54,644 bases of DNA from Dehalococcoidia bacterium (lineage in GTDB: Bacteria > Chloroflexota > Dehalococcoidia > Tepidiformales > Tepidiformaceae): assembly GCA_022824925.1 (NCBI GenBank), contig JAJDYW010000028.1:1-54644 (forward strand). The letters run 5' to 3'. Below, in pieces: positions 27,152-35,030 of this stretch (its first letter is position 1; every line of letters begins with the position of its first letter). The position numbers and the translations under genes are program-made. Below the pieces are notes generated by a model that was given only the letters and a program-made list of their open reading frames with translations, searched no databases and was not told where the DNA came from.

Positions 27152-27252
27152 TGCGTCCTCCCGGGAGCCCCGCCCATCGTCGCCTCCCCGGGCGGCGCCC
27201 GCCACCCCTTGCCGCACTCGATCCCGCCCCTTCAGGTACGATCGGGCTCCAC

Positions 27253-27939
27253 GTGCGACACGCTGCGCCCCGGCTGCTGCTCCTCCCCGCGATCGCCGTC
27301 CTCGGCCTCGCGCTGCTCGCGGCCTGCGGCGAGGAAGCCGCGGACTTCGCCACCGACCTCCCGGACGACGCCTACCCGCTCGAAGACATGCTGCTGGACC
27401 TCGACCAGCTTCCCGTCCCCTTCGAGAACGAGACCACGAGCAGCTTCGACAACGAAGCCTGGGCCCCGCTCTTCAACGTCGACAACCTGCGGGGCAAGGT
27501 AAACCAGCTTGAAGCCCGTGGCCGCATCAACGCGGCCGTGCGCGAATTCACCTGGAACGAGCCCTTCACCCACCTCGGCGGGCCGGCCATCCTGACCATC
27601 CAGTCCACCCTGTACGCCGATGTGGAAGCGGCCGAGGACTCGATGGGCCTCTTCTGCGGCGCCCTCATCGACGAGCGCTCGGCCACGGACGTCACGGAGT
27701 TCTGGGTCGCCGACATCGGCGATGGCGTCCAGGGCTTCATCCACGGCGAGCAGACGTCGGAGATCGGTCGGCTGGTCGAGACGGTCGTCTGCTTCCGCAC
27801 CGGGCGGGTCGTGCACGCCGTCCTCTCGAACGGCCTCGACGGCACCGAGGACGTCGCCCTCAACGTACGCATCGCGCGACGCATGTTCGACAACGTCCGC
27901 GCCGTCTTCGCCGAGCTGGAGCCGCCCGCGGAGTCCTAG
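27253..27939 (+). CDS. Predicted lipoprotein, unknown function
   Basis: A 228-residue protein with a lipoprotein signal: a basic start (RHAAPRL), a hydrophobic core (LLLLPAIAVLGLALLA) and the lipobox LAAC, so Cys is lipidated and the protein is held on the outer face of the membrane. The mature part is acidic (EEAADFATDLPDD) with no domain I recognise. ILTIQSTLYADVEAAEDSMGLF and VVHAVLSNGLDGTEDVALNVRIARRMFDNVRAVF suggest an alpha/beta sensor-like fold, which is speculation. GTG start at 27253, with TACGAT ending 10 nt upstream. Its stop overlaps the convergent thioesterase stop. Confidence 0.7.
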   Translation: MRHAAPRLLLLPAIAVLGLALLAACGEEAADFATDLPDDAYPLEDMLLDLDQLPVPFENETTSSFDNEAWAPLFNVDNLRGKVNQLEARGRINAAVREFTWNEPFTHLGGPAILTIQSTLYADVEAAEDSMGLFCGALIDERSATDVTEFWVADIGDGVQGFIHGEQTSEIGRLVETVVCFRTGRVVHAVLSNGLDGTEDVALNVRIARRMFDNVRAVFAELEPPAES

Positions 27940-28364
27940 CTGCCGCGGAAGGCGTAGAGCGTGCGCCCCCTGGCGCAGAGCCGGTCCTCCTCGTCGAGGA
28001 TGCTGACCTCGATCATCGCCAGCTGCCGGCCCCGCTTTACCACCGTGCCCTCCGCGTAGATGCGCGCTCCCAGCGCGGGCCGCAGGTACGTGATGTTCAG
28101 GTCGGCCGTGCCCGCCGGAACCTGCCCCGGACGGTGGCCGGTCGAGAGCGCTGCCAGCATGACGATGTCGACCAGCGCGGCGAGGACGCCCCCGTGCAGG
28201 CCGCCCGCCACGCCCCCCTGCGTGACCGCGCTCGGCGCGATGGAGATGCGCGCGAAGTCCTCGCGCCGCTCCTCCAGGCGCACCCCGAGGGCCCGGTGCA
28301 GGGGGTGTTCGGCGAAGTGCCGCGCGAACGCCTCGAAGGGATCGCCGGCGGGTTCCTCGCTCAC
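27936..28364 (-). CDS. PaaI-type hotdog-fold acyl-CoA thioesterase
   Basis: A 142-residue single hotdog domain. The PaaI/4HBT signature is GGVAGGLHGGVLAALVDIVMLAAL, where the Gly-rich loop and Asp of the central helix lie, followed by TADLNITYLRPA and the strands AEGTVVKRGRQLAMIEVSILDEEDRLCARGRTLYAF. It probably hydrolyses acyl- or aryl-CoA thioesters. The GTG start (28364) overlaps the stop of the enoyl-CoA hydratase as GTGA, so the two are coupled and may act on the same CoA intermediate. Confidence 0.88.
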   Translation of the reverse strand: MSEEPAGDPFEAFARHFAEHPLHRALGVRLEERREDFARISIAPSAVTQGGVAGGLHGGVLAALVDIVMLAALSTGHRPGQVPAGTADLNITYLRPALGARIYAEGTVVKRGRQLAMIEVSILDEEDRLCARGRTLYAFRGS

Positions 28365-29254
28365 CAGGTGGCGGCGGTGGGCCGAGCCGTGCCCGGAGGC
28401 GCCTTGCCGTAGTCCTCGAACGGGCCGTCCCGCCAGTCGAGGGCCGCCTTCAGCCCCTTCTCCCGCGAAATGCGCCCGAACTCCCCGCCCCCGGGGCGGA
28501 CGGAACTCAGCGCCTGGATGTCGGCTCCCACCGCCATCGACGTGCGAATCCCCATGATCTCGTAGACGCGGTTCACCTGGCGCTTCGTCATCTGCAGCAT
28601 GGGCGAGTCGACGTTGGCGATGCGCTCCGCGAACGCCTCCGTCACCTCGCACAGCTCCTCGACGGGCACGGCGCGGTTGGCCCAGCCCACCTCCACCGCC
28701 TCCAGCCCCGTCAGGCTGTCGCCGGTGTAGAGCAACTCCCGCACCTTCTTCTGATGCATGTGCCAGGGGTGGTAGATGATGTCGACGCTCGTCATCGCCC
28801 GCACGGGTGGATACCCGATGATCGCGTCCTCGGCGATGAACATCAGGTCGCACATCGTCGCCAGCTCGGTGCCCCCGGCCAGGCAGTAGCCGTGCACCTG
28901 CGCGATCACCGGCTTGGTCAGATCCCAGATCTGCCAGTAGCCGCTGAGCAGGTGCTGGGGCCACTGGCCCTGCCCCGGATGGATCGGCCCCACGCCCGGC
29001 AGCCCGCTGCGCGTATCGACGTAGCTGCGCTCGTCCGGCGGGGTCCCCGAGAGGTCGTACCCCGCGCTGAAAGCCCGGCCCGAGCCGCGCAGGATGATGA
29101 CCTTCACGTCCTCGTCCTGCTCGAAGTGCTTCATCGCGTCGAACACCTCGGCGCGAAGGTTGTGGCTCAGCGCGTTCATCTTCTCGGGCCGGTTGAGGGT
29201 GATGATCGCGTGGCGGTCCCGCTTGTCGGTGAGGATGTCCTGGTAGTCAGCCAT
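28361..29254 (-). CDS. Enoyl-CoA hydratase/isomerase family protein (copy 1)
   Basis: A 297-residue crotonase-fold enzyme. Typical segments are AIITLNRPEKMNALS, ILRGSGRAFSAGYDL (CoA/oxyanion loop 1) and VIAQVHGYCLAGGTELATMCDLMFIAEDAIIGYP (oxyanion loop 2), with the acidic catalytic region near PVRAM. It is longer than a minimal hydratase, with an inserted loop (PDERSYVDTRSGLPGVGPIHPGQGQ) and a C-terminal extension. A paralogue sits at 42663-43553, sharing the unusual SREKGLKAALDWRD-like tail. TAGGAT ends 6 nt before the ATG, so the transcript is probably leaderless. It is coupled to the downstream thioesterase. Confidence 0.88.
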   Translation of the reverse strand: MADYQDILTDKRDRHAIITLNRPEKMNALSHNLRAEVFDAMKHFEQDEDVKVIILRGSGRAFSAGYDLSGTPPDERSYVDTRSGLPGVGPIHPGQGQWPQHLLSGYWQIWDLTKPVIAQVHGYCLAGGTELATMCDLMFIAEDAIIGYPPVRAMTSVDIIYHPWHMHQKKVRELLYTGDSLTGLEAVEVGWANRAVPVEELCEVTEAFAERIANVDSPMLQMTKRQVNRVYEIMGIRTSMAVGADIQALSSVRPGGGEFGRISREKGLKAALDWRDGPFEDYGKAPPGTARPTAATW

Positions 29255-29266
29255 GGCCGAATCCTA
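29255..29266 (-). promoter_or_regulatory. -10 box of a probable leaderless promoter (enoyl-CoA hydratase 1)
   Basis: TAGGAT (29266-29261) ends 6 nt before the ATG at 29254. Confidence 0.5.
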
Positions 29267-29307
29267 GCAGGCGCGGCCTCACCCCGGAGACTGCCCCCGC
29301 TGCCCCG

Positions 29308-30021
29308 TTAGCGCTTGCGCGCCACCACCCGCGAGAACGTCAGCAGGCGTTCTCCCGCCGCGTCGTCCCGGATGACGGCCTGCTCCTCCGGAACCGTGTG
29401 CGGGATGAACTCCTCCCAGATGGCGTCCGCCTCCGGGGGTTCGTCCGCGCAGGTCACCTCCACGATGCCGCTCTTCCGCCAGTGGTCGCGCCACCACGCG
29501 GGCGCGTGGAACGAGTGGGCGCCCTCGCGCAGATACGAGGCGAGGTAGGCGGGCGCGCCGTCGGGACCCAGCTCGCGGCGGAAGCCCGGACAGACGATGC
29601 CGATCTCCCCGCCCGGCCGCAGGAACCGGGCCACGTCGTCCAGGTAGAGATCGGCCGTGCCGAAGTAGTGGTAGGCGTCCAGGCTCACGATCGCGTCGAA
29701 GAAGCCCTCCGCGTACGGAAGCTGGTGCGCCTCCGCATAGATCGGGTGGACCTGCCCCTCCAGCCCTGCCTCCCGGATGCGCTCCCAGTTCTCCGTCGGC
29801 TTGATCCAGAGGTCCGTCGCCCACACCTCCACCCCGTGTTCGCGTGCGAGGAAGACCGAGCTGCAGGCCTTGCCGCAGCCGAGGTCCATCACCCGCATCC
29901 CCGGCTCGAGCGTCATGCGCTCCGCCAGCGACTCCGCCAGCCAGAGCACGTTCGGCCCCATGCGGTTCTCGTTGACCCACGCCTCGTCGTAGGCGGCGCT
30001 GCGGGGAAAGAGCTCAGGCAT
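29308..30021 (-). CDS. SAM-dependent methyltransferase (tandem copy A)
   Basis: A 237-residue class I methyltransferase. Motif I is MRVMDLGCGKACSSVFLA, followed by VEVWATDLWIKPT for motif II/acidic ribose binding and FFDAIVSLDAYHYFGTADLYLDDVARFLRPGGEIGIV for motifs post-II to III. The C-terminal third (WWRDHWRKSGIVEVTCADE...) is like small-molecule methyltransferases. The gene directly downstream of pepA in this minus-strand cluster is a paralogue with an almost identical N-terminal half. Substrate unknown. TAGCCT ends 7 nt before the ATG, giving this copy its own probable leaderless promoter. Confidence 0.85.
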   Translation of the reverse strand: MPELFPRSAAYDEAWVNENRMGPNVLWLAESLAERMTLEPGMRVMDLGCGKACSSVFLAREHGVEVWATDLWIKPTENWERIREAGLEGQVHPIYAEAHQLPYAEGFFDAIVSLDAYHYFGTADLYLDDVARFLRPGGEIGIVCPGFRRELGPDGAPAYLASYLREGAHSFHAPAWWRDHWRKSGIVEVTCADEPPEADAIWEEFIPHTVPEEQAVIRDDAAGERLLTFSRVVARKR

Positions 30022-30034
30022 CCGTGACAGGCTA
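30022..30034 (-). promoter_or_regulatory. -10 box of a probable leaderless promoter (methyltransferase A)
   Basis: TAGCCT (30034-30029) ends 7 nt before the ATG at 30021. Confidence 0.5.
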
Positions 30035-30772
30035 CCCGCCCGCGGCGGGTCGGCGTGCGACCACCCGCGCGAACGTCAGCACGTGCGCGCCGGTGGCGTC
30101 GGCGCCCAACGCTTCCTGCTCGTGGGGACGCGTGTGCCCGATGAACTCCTCCCAGAGTGCATCCGCTTCTGGAGGCTCTTCCGCCACCGTGACCTCCACG
30201 ACGGCGGCCTTGCGCCAGTGGTCGCGCCACCAGTCCGCCGTGTGGAACGCGTGGAAGCCGCCTGCCCCGTACAGGTCGGCGAGGTAGTCGGGGACATCGT
30301 CCGGGCCGAGTTCGCGACGGAATGCCGGGCTGACGATGCCGATCTCTCCGCCCGGCCGCAGGAAGGGCGCCAGGTACTGCAGGTAGAGGTCGGCCGTGCC
30401 GAAGTACTGGTAGGCGTCGAGACTGATGATCGCGTCGAAGAAGCCCTCCGCATAGGGGAGCTGGTGCGCCTCCGCGTAGATCGGGTGGACCTGCCCCTCC
30501 AGGCCCGCCTCCCGGACGCGCTCCCAGTTCTCCGTCGGCTTGATCCAGAGGTCGGTCGCCCACACCTCGACCCCGAACTCGCGCGCGAGGAACACCGAGC
30601 TGAGCGCCTTCCCGCAGCCGAGGTCCATGACCCGCATCCCCGGCTCGAGCGTCATGCGCTCCGCCAGCGACTCCGCCAGCCAGAGCACGTTCGGCCCCAT
30701 GCGGTTCTCCGTCACCCACGCCTCGTCGTAGGCGGCGCTGCGCGGGAAGAGCCCGCCCCCGGCGTTACTCAT
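30032..30772 (-). CDS. SAM-dependent methyltransferase (tandem copy B)
   Basis: A 246-residue paralogue of the neighbouring methyltransferase. Residues ~8-130 (LFPRSAAYDEAW through FFDAIISLDAYQYFGTADLYL) match the other copy with few changes, whereas the C-terminal third differs much more (YGAGGFHAFHTADWWRDHWRKAAVVEVTVAEE). Motif I is VMDLGCGKALSS. The ATG (30772) lies inside the end of pepA (ATGAGTAA), so this copy is translationally coupled to pepA. The divergence pattern suggests the two enzymes keep the same cofactor core but differ in acceptor specificity. Confidence 0.85.
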   Translation of the reverse strand: MSNAGGGLFPRSAAYDEAWVTENRMGPNVLWLAESLAERMTLEPGMRVMDLGCGKALSSVFLAREFGVEVWATDLWIKPTENWERVREAGLEGQVHPIYAEAHQLPYAEGFFDAIISLDAYQYFGTADLYLQYLAPFLRPGGEIGIVSPAFRRELGPDDVPDYLADLYGAGGFHAFHTADWWRDHWRKAAVVEVTVAEEPPEADALWEEFIGHTRPHEQEALGADATGAHVLTFARVVARRPAAGG

Positions 30773-32273
30773 CCGCGAAGCCGAGCGCGAGATTCACGAG
30801 GGCGCGCACCACCTGCCCGCTGGCCCCCTTGGTGACCCAGCCCTTGTCCTTCGAGGCCATGTCCACGCCCGCGATGTCGAGGTGGACCCAGGGCTTCCCG
30901 TCGACGAAGTGCTCCAGGAACTTCGCCGCCGTGATGCTCCCCGCCGGGCGTCCGCCCACGTTCTTGATCACGCTCACGTTGCTCTTCAGCTGCTCGCCGT
31001 ACTCCTTGAACATCGGCAGCCGCCAGGCGCGCTCGCCGGCCGCCTCGGCGGCCGACTCGACCCGCTTCGCGAGGGTGTCGTCGTTCGTCATCAGGCCGTA
31101 GCACTGGTCCCCCAGCGCGACGCTGATCGCACCCGTGAGCGTGGCCACGTCGACGAGATGGCGGGCGCCGAGCTCGCGCGCGTAGCAGAGCCCGTCGGCG
31201 AGCACGAGGCGCCCCTCCGCGTCCGTGTTCAGGATCTCGATGGTCGTGCCGTTCATGGCCGAGACCACGTCCCCGGGGCGCGTGGCGTTCCCGCCGGGCA
31301 TGTTCTCCGTGCAGGGCGCGATCGCGAGGATGTCGGCCTTCGGCGCCAGCGCCGCTACCGCCTGCATCGCGGCGATGACGGAGGCGGCGCCGGTCATGTC
31401 GGCCTTCATGGCCTCCATCCCCTGCGCCGGCTTGATGCTGATCCCGCCGGTGTCGAAGGTGATTCCCTTCCCCACGAGCGCGAGGTCGTACCCCTCGCCG
31501 CCCCGCCCCTTGTAGCTGATGCACACGAGCTTTGCGGGCTGCACGCTGCCCCGCGCCACCGAAAGCAGCGAGCCCATGCCCTTCGCCTCCATCTCCGCCT
31601 CTTCGAGCACTTCCAGCTCCAGGTTGGGCGCTTCCGCCACGGTGGCGGCCCGCGCCGCGAGGTCCGTCGGGTTGAGGTTGTTCGCAGGCTCGTTCGCGAG
31701 GTCGCGCGCGAGGTTCGTCGCCTCCGCGAGGATGCGACCCCGCTCCGCCGCCGCCGCCAGCCCCGCGACCTTTCCGGCGTCGTGCTCGACGACCGTGAGC
31801 CGCTCCAGGGCGGCCTTGTCGTCGTCGTCCGACTCGACCTTGTAGCGAAGGAACTGGTAGGCCCCGAGCGCGGCGCCCTCCGCCAGGGCCTGCGCGCAGG
31901 CCTCCGGGTCGAGCCCGCCGATACCGGCGCCGTGCACGATCGTGGCGACGTGCGTCACACCCGGCTTGCGGCAGGCGCGCGCCACCTCGGCGGAGAGGTT
32001 GCGCACGGCGTCCACGTCGAAGTCCTCGGCCTTGCCCAGCCCGGCTACCACCACGCGCGGCGCCGCGATCTTCCCGAACGTGTGGATGGTCGTGCGTTCG
32101 CCCGCCTTCCCGCGGATGTCCCCCAGCCCGATCAGCTTGCTGATCGCCCCGTCGAGGGCCCGGTCGACGGCGCCCGTGGCCCCGCCCGGGCTCGTCACCC
32201 CCTCGAACAAGTTGACGACGACGACATCCGCCTCCGTCGTGCTGATGTCACCCTGGACGACCGCAATCTGCAT
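30765..32273 (-). CDS. pepA: Leucyl aminopeptidase (M17 family)
   Basis: A 502-residue cytosol aminopeptidase. The N-terminal macro-like domain (~1-165) is followed by the catalytic domain with GKGITFDTGGISIKP (metal-binding Lys/Asp), the diagnostic NTDAEGRLVLADGL and the C-terminal AKFLEHFVDGKPWVHLDIAG. M17 enzymes are hexameric dizinc peptidases that remove N-terminal residues; some also bind DNA. I took the ATG at 32273 (MQIAVVQGD), preceded by GAAGAGGG. An upstream in-frame ATG (32336) adds 21 residues without support. It is coupled to methyltransferase B by an 8-nt overlap. Confidence 0.95.
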   Translation of the reverse strand: MQIAVVQGDISTTEADVVVVNLFEGVTSPGGATGAVDRALDGAISKLIGLGDIRGKAGERTTIHTFGKIAAPRVVVAGLGKAEDFDVDAVRNLSAEVARACRKPGVTHVATIVHGAGIGGLDPEACAQALAEGAALGAYQFLRYKVESDDDDKAALERLTVVEHDAGKVAGLAAAAERGRILAEATNLARDLANEPANNLNPTDLAARAATVAEAPNLELEVLEEAEMEAKGMGSLLSVARGSVQPAKLVCISYKGRGGEGYDLALVGKGITFDTGGISIKPAQGMEAMKADMTGAASVIAAMQAVAALAPKADILAIAPCTENMPGGNATRPGDVVSAMNGTTIEILNTDAEGRLVLADGLCYARELGARHLVDVATLTGAISVALGDQCYGLMTNDDTLAKRVESAAEAAGERAWRLPMFKEYGEQLKSNVSVIKNVGGRPAGSITAAKFLEHFVDGKPWVHLDIAGVDMASKDKGWVTKGASGQVVRALVNLALGFADE

Positions 32274-32360
32274 CGTTGGCCCTCTTCCCGGAATTTGGTA
32301 CGTTGCGCTGCTGGAGAGTGTAGCCGCCTCCGGCACGGCGGCAAGGCACGGCCCTTCGCC

Positions 32361-33218
32361 ATGACGATCAACGCGGAATCAACACGAGCGCACGCGCTCC
32401 GCGCCTGGCGCTTTACGCGGCGGACGGGCATCCAGGAAGCCGTCGTCGTCGTGATCGCGTTCCTGGTCTATTTCTTCATCCGCGGGGCCGTCGTCGATCG
32501 CGCCGGCGAGGCGCTCTCCAACGGCCTCGACCTGGTCGCCCTCGAGCGGGCCATGGGCATCTACTGGGAGATCCAGTGGCAGTCCTGGATCATCGACGAG
32601 TACTGGGCCGTCCGCTTCATGAACTGGGTCTACTTCTGGGGCCACATGCCCCTCGTGATCGTGCTCGCCGTCTTCCTCTGGGTGTGGCACCGCTCCACCT
32701 ACGGGCTCATGCGCACGGCGTTCCTCGCCTCGGGCGCGATCGGCGTCATCATCTACGCGCTCTATCCGGTCGCCCCGCCCCGCCTCGTCCCCTTCGCCGG
32801 CTACATCGACACCATGGCCGTGCTCGACCGCGTGGGCTACCAGGCCCAGGAGGCGCAGGCCTTCGTGAATCCCTATGCGGCCGTGCCCAGCCTCCACTTC
32901 GGCTGGTCGATGCTCCTCGGCGGCGCGATCGCCTGGGTCGGACGGCGGCGCCTCTGGGTCGTCGCCCTGGGCGTGCTCTGGCCCGTGCTTATGCTCTTCT
33001 CCATCGTCATGACGGCGAACCACTTCATCATCGACGCCGCCTTCGGGGCGATCGTCTCCCTCGCCGGACTGGCCATCGCCGAGGGCATGCGCCGTGCTCG
33101 GCCCGGGGCCCTGCGACTGCTCCGGACCGCGCTGCCGGGCTCGATCCCGGAGCTCCCCGGCGGACGGCGGGCGCCGGTGCCTAGTCCCTCCCGGCGGGCG
33201 CCCCCCGCCGCGCGATGA
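32361..33218 (+). CDS. PAP2-superfamily membrane enzyme (inositol phosphorylceramide synthase/Aur1-like)
   Basis: A 285-residue integral membrane protein with about six helices. The active-site motifs are those of the PAP2_3 (Aur1/Ipt) branch: YPVAPPRL, NPYAAVPSLHFGWS (motif 2, SLH) and MTANHFIIDAAFG (motif 3, HxxxD). These enzymes transfer or hydrolyse phospho-headgroups in lipids, for example inositol-phosphate transfer, on the outer face of the membrane. The C-terminal ~40 residues are basic and Pro-rich. The ATG at 32361 has no clear SD. The last 38 nt overlap the 3' end of the convergent CNNM gene. Confidence 0.82.
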   Translation: MTINAESTRAHALRAWRFTRRTGIQEAVVVVIAFLVYFFIRGAVVDRAGEALSNGLDLVALERAMGIYWEIQWQSWIIDEYWAVRFMNWVYFWGHMPLVIVLAVFLWVWHRSTYGLMRTAFLASGAIGVIIYALYPVAPPRLVPFAGYIDTMAVLDRVGYQAQEAQAFVNPYAAVPSLHFGWSMLLGGAIAWVGRRRLWVVALGVLWPVLMLFSIVMTANHFIIDAAFGAIVSLAGLAIAEGMRRARPGALRLLRTALPGSIPELPGGRRAPVPSPSRRAPPAAR

Positions 33219-34509
33219 CGCTCGCCACGCGCAGCCCGTCCATGGCCGTCACCTGGAACTCGTAGCCGGCCTCCTGGAAGCGCTCCCCCACGTTCGGGAT
33301 GCGCCCCAGCCGGTCCATCACGAAGCCGCTCACGGTGTCGAACTCCTCGCCCGCGCCCCCGAGCTCGACCTCCGCGATCGTCTCCAGGTCCGTCACGAGG
33401 GCCAGACCGTCGAGCAGCAGGTTGCCGTTCGGAAGCGAGCGCACGCGCCCGCCGGCCTGCTGGCGGGCGCCCCCCTGCCAGTGCCCCAGCAGCCGTCCCA
33501 GCACGTCGTCGCCGCTGAGGATGCCGCTCGTGCCTCCGTGCTCATCAACCAGCACCACCAGCTTGGCCCCCTGCGCCCGCATCTCCGTGACCGCCACCTC
33601 GACGCTCACGGCTTCGGGGATGGCGACGACCGGGCCCACGAGCGCGCGCCAGTCCTCGCCCCCCTCCCGCAACAGCCGCATCAGGACCTTGGAGTCGAGC
33701 AGGCCGATGATGTGGTCGAGGTCGCCCTCGTAGACGGGGTAGCGGCGGTGGGGATGCTCCGCCGTGAGCGCCAGCACCTCTTCCATCGAGGACTCCGCGT
33801 CGATGGCGATGACCTCGGTACGGGGCGCCATGATCTGGTCCGCCTGGATCTCCCCGAACTCGAGCCCGCGGCGCGCCAGCAGCAGTTCGGCCGTCGAGAG
33901 CAGGCCCGCGCTGGCGCTCGCCTCCATGACCATCTCGAGCTCCTCGGGGGCCAGCGTCGACTCGCGCTCGCGTACGGGCCGCACCCCCACCAGCCGCGCG
34001 ACTCCCACGCCCATCGTGTTCAGGAGCCAGATGAAGGGCCGCAGGATCCGCGTGAAGACCTCGATGGGCGCCGCCACGAGAAGCGCCGTGCGCTCGGCCC
34101 TCGCCAGGGAGATGTGCTTCGGCGCCAGCTCTCCGAACACGATCAGCACGGCCGTGATGAGGATGAAGGCCACCGTCACCGCGATCGTGTGGGCGGCGGC
34201 GGTGCCCACCGCGTCCCCCAGGAGGTTCTCCAGGCCGGGCTCGATCACGCTCGCCAGGGCCGGCTCACCCACCCAGCCGAGCCCCAGGCTCGACATGGTC
34301 ACGCCGAGCTGGGTCGCCGCGATGCACATGTCGAGCCGCTTGAGCGACCCCAGCAGCACGCGCGCACGCGCGTGGCCCCGGCTCGCGAGGTGCTCGATCC
34401 GGGTGCGGCGCACGGACACGTACGCGAACTCGGTCGCCACAAAGAGGCCGTTCGCCGCAATGAGCGCGACGACGGCCAGCAGGCCGACGATGATTCCGAC
34501 ATCCGACAC
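33181..34509 (-). CDS. CNNM/DUF21-CBS-CorC_HlyC membrane protein (hemolysin C/CorC-like)
   Basis: A 442-residue protein with an N-terminal DUF21/CNNM transmembrane domain (~1-195: four hydrophobic helices, FGELAPKHISLARAE), a CBS pair (~205-335: IMAPRTEVIAIDAESSMEEVLALTAEHPHRRYPVYEG..., VLVDEHGGTSGILSGDDVLGRLLG) and a C-terminal CorC_HlyC domain (~350-435: TVSGFVMDRLGRIPNVGERFQEAGYEFQVTAMDGLRV). Relatives export magnesium or sodium/magnesium; hemolysin is a historical name. GTG start at 34509 with AAGGAG 7-8 nt upstream. A TACCAT hexamer lies about 24 nt before the start, giving a short leader. Confidence 0.93.
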   Translation of the reverse strand: MSDVGIIVGLLAVVALIAANGLFVATEFAYVSVRRTRIEHLASRGHARARVLLGSLKRLDMCIAATQLGVTMSSLGLGWVGEPALASVIEPGLENLLGDAVGTAAAHTIAVTVAFILITAVLIVFGELAPKHISLARAERTALLVAAPIEVFTRILRPFIWLLNTMGVGVARLVGVRPVRERESTLAPEELEMVMEASASAGLLSTAELLLARRGLEFGEIQADQIMAPRTEVIAIDAESSMEEVLALTAEHPHRRYPVYEGDLDHIIGLLDSKVLMRLLREGGEDWRALVGPVVAIPEAVSVEVAVTEMRAQGAKLVVLVDEHGGTSGILSGDDVLGRLLGHWQGGARQQAGGRVRSLPNGNLLLDGLALVTDLETIAEVELGGAGEEFDTVSGFVMDRLGRIPNVGERFQEAGYEFQVTAMDGLRVASVIARRGAPAGRD

Positions 34510-34579
34510 GGAGGACTCCTTCGGTCTTCCATGGTACGGCCAGCGCCGTTGGGCGCAGCAGGCCGGGCCACCGGGCTGC

Positions 34580-34969
34580 CTAGTGGAACATCGCCCGGTA
34601 GGCGCTGCTCACCACGAATCGCGTGAGCAGGGCCCGCGCTTCGCCCGAGAGCTCCGCCCCCTCGATGTCCGCCGGCGCGACGTACCGCAACGCCGCCCCC
34701 GGCGGCGCCTCCAGCTCCCCCGGATCCAGGTCGGGGTCGCAGTAGTAGACGTGGTGGCTGCGCTCCCCGTCGCGGAAGAGGTGCAGTTCCTCCAGCAGCG
34801 CGCCCGTCATCTCCTCGAACACGCGCAGCGCGCCGGCGTCCGCGCTCTCCCCCGCCCGCAGGTGCGTCGAGGGCGGCGCTCCCCCTCCCCAGCGCTCGAC
34901 GACGAGCACGCTCCCCCAGCGGTCGAGCGCCAGCACCGTCACCCGCGCCCGGCCCGGTTTCTCTGCCAC
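34580..34969 (-). CDS. Nudix-like protein with a degenerate Nudix box
   Basis: A 129-residue protein with the Nudix layout: strand RVTVLALDRWGSVLVVERWGG, then HLRAGESADAGALRVFEEMTGALLEELHLFRDGE at the place of the Nudix box, then HHVYYCDPD and a C-terminal helix. The box GESADAGALRVFEEMTG keeps EExTG, but the RE of the REUxEE core is RV and the preceding Glu is not at the normal spacing, so hydrolase activity is doubtful. The GTG start at 34969 follows GGGGAGG. A longer frame to 35074 runs through the promoter of mtaB and was rejected. Confidence 0.68.
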   Translation of the reverse strand: MAEKPGRARVTVLALDRWGSVLVVERWGGGAPPSTHLRAGESADAGALRVFEEMTGALLEELHLFRDGERSHHVYYCDPDLDPGELEAPPGAALRYVAPADIEGAELSGEARALLTRFVVSSAYRAMFH

Positions 34970-35018
34970 GTTGCCTCCCCGAATCCGCTCCGCCCTGCCC
35001 CCTGCCAGCCCGTGGCGA

Positions 35019-35030
35019 TACCATACCTCC
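35019..35030 (+). promoter_or_regulatory. -10 box of a probable leaderless promoter (mtaB)
   Basis: TACCAT (35019-35024) ends 6 nt before the ATG at 35031. On the other strand the same bases read TATGGT and could serve the divergent Nudix-like gene. Confidence 0.5.

Noticed and set aside
34971..35030. N-terminal extension of mtaB from 34971
   Set aside because: It has no SD, includes the TACCAT box, and the methylthiotransferase family begins near MPRRPVAAVLTLGCKLN.
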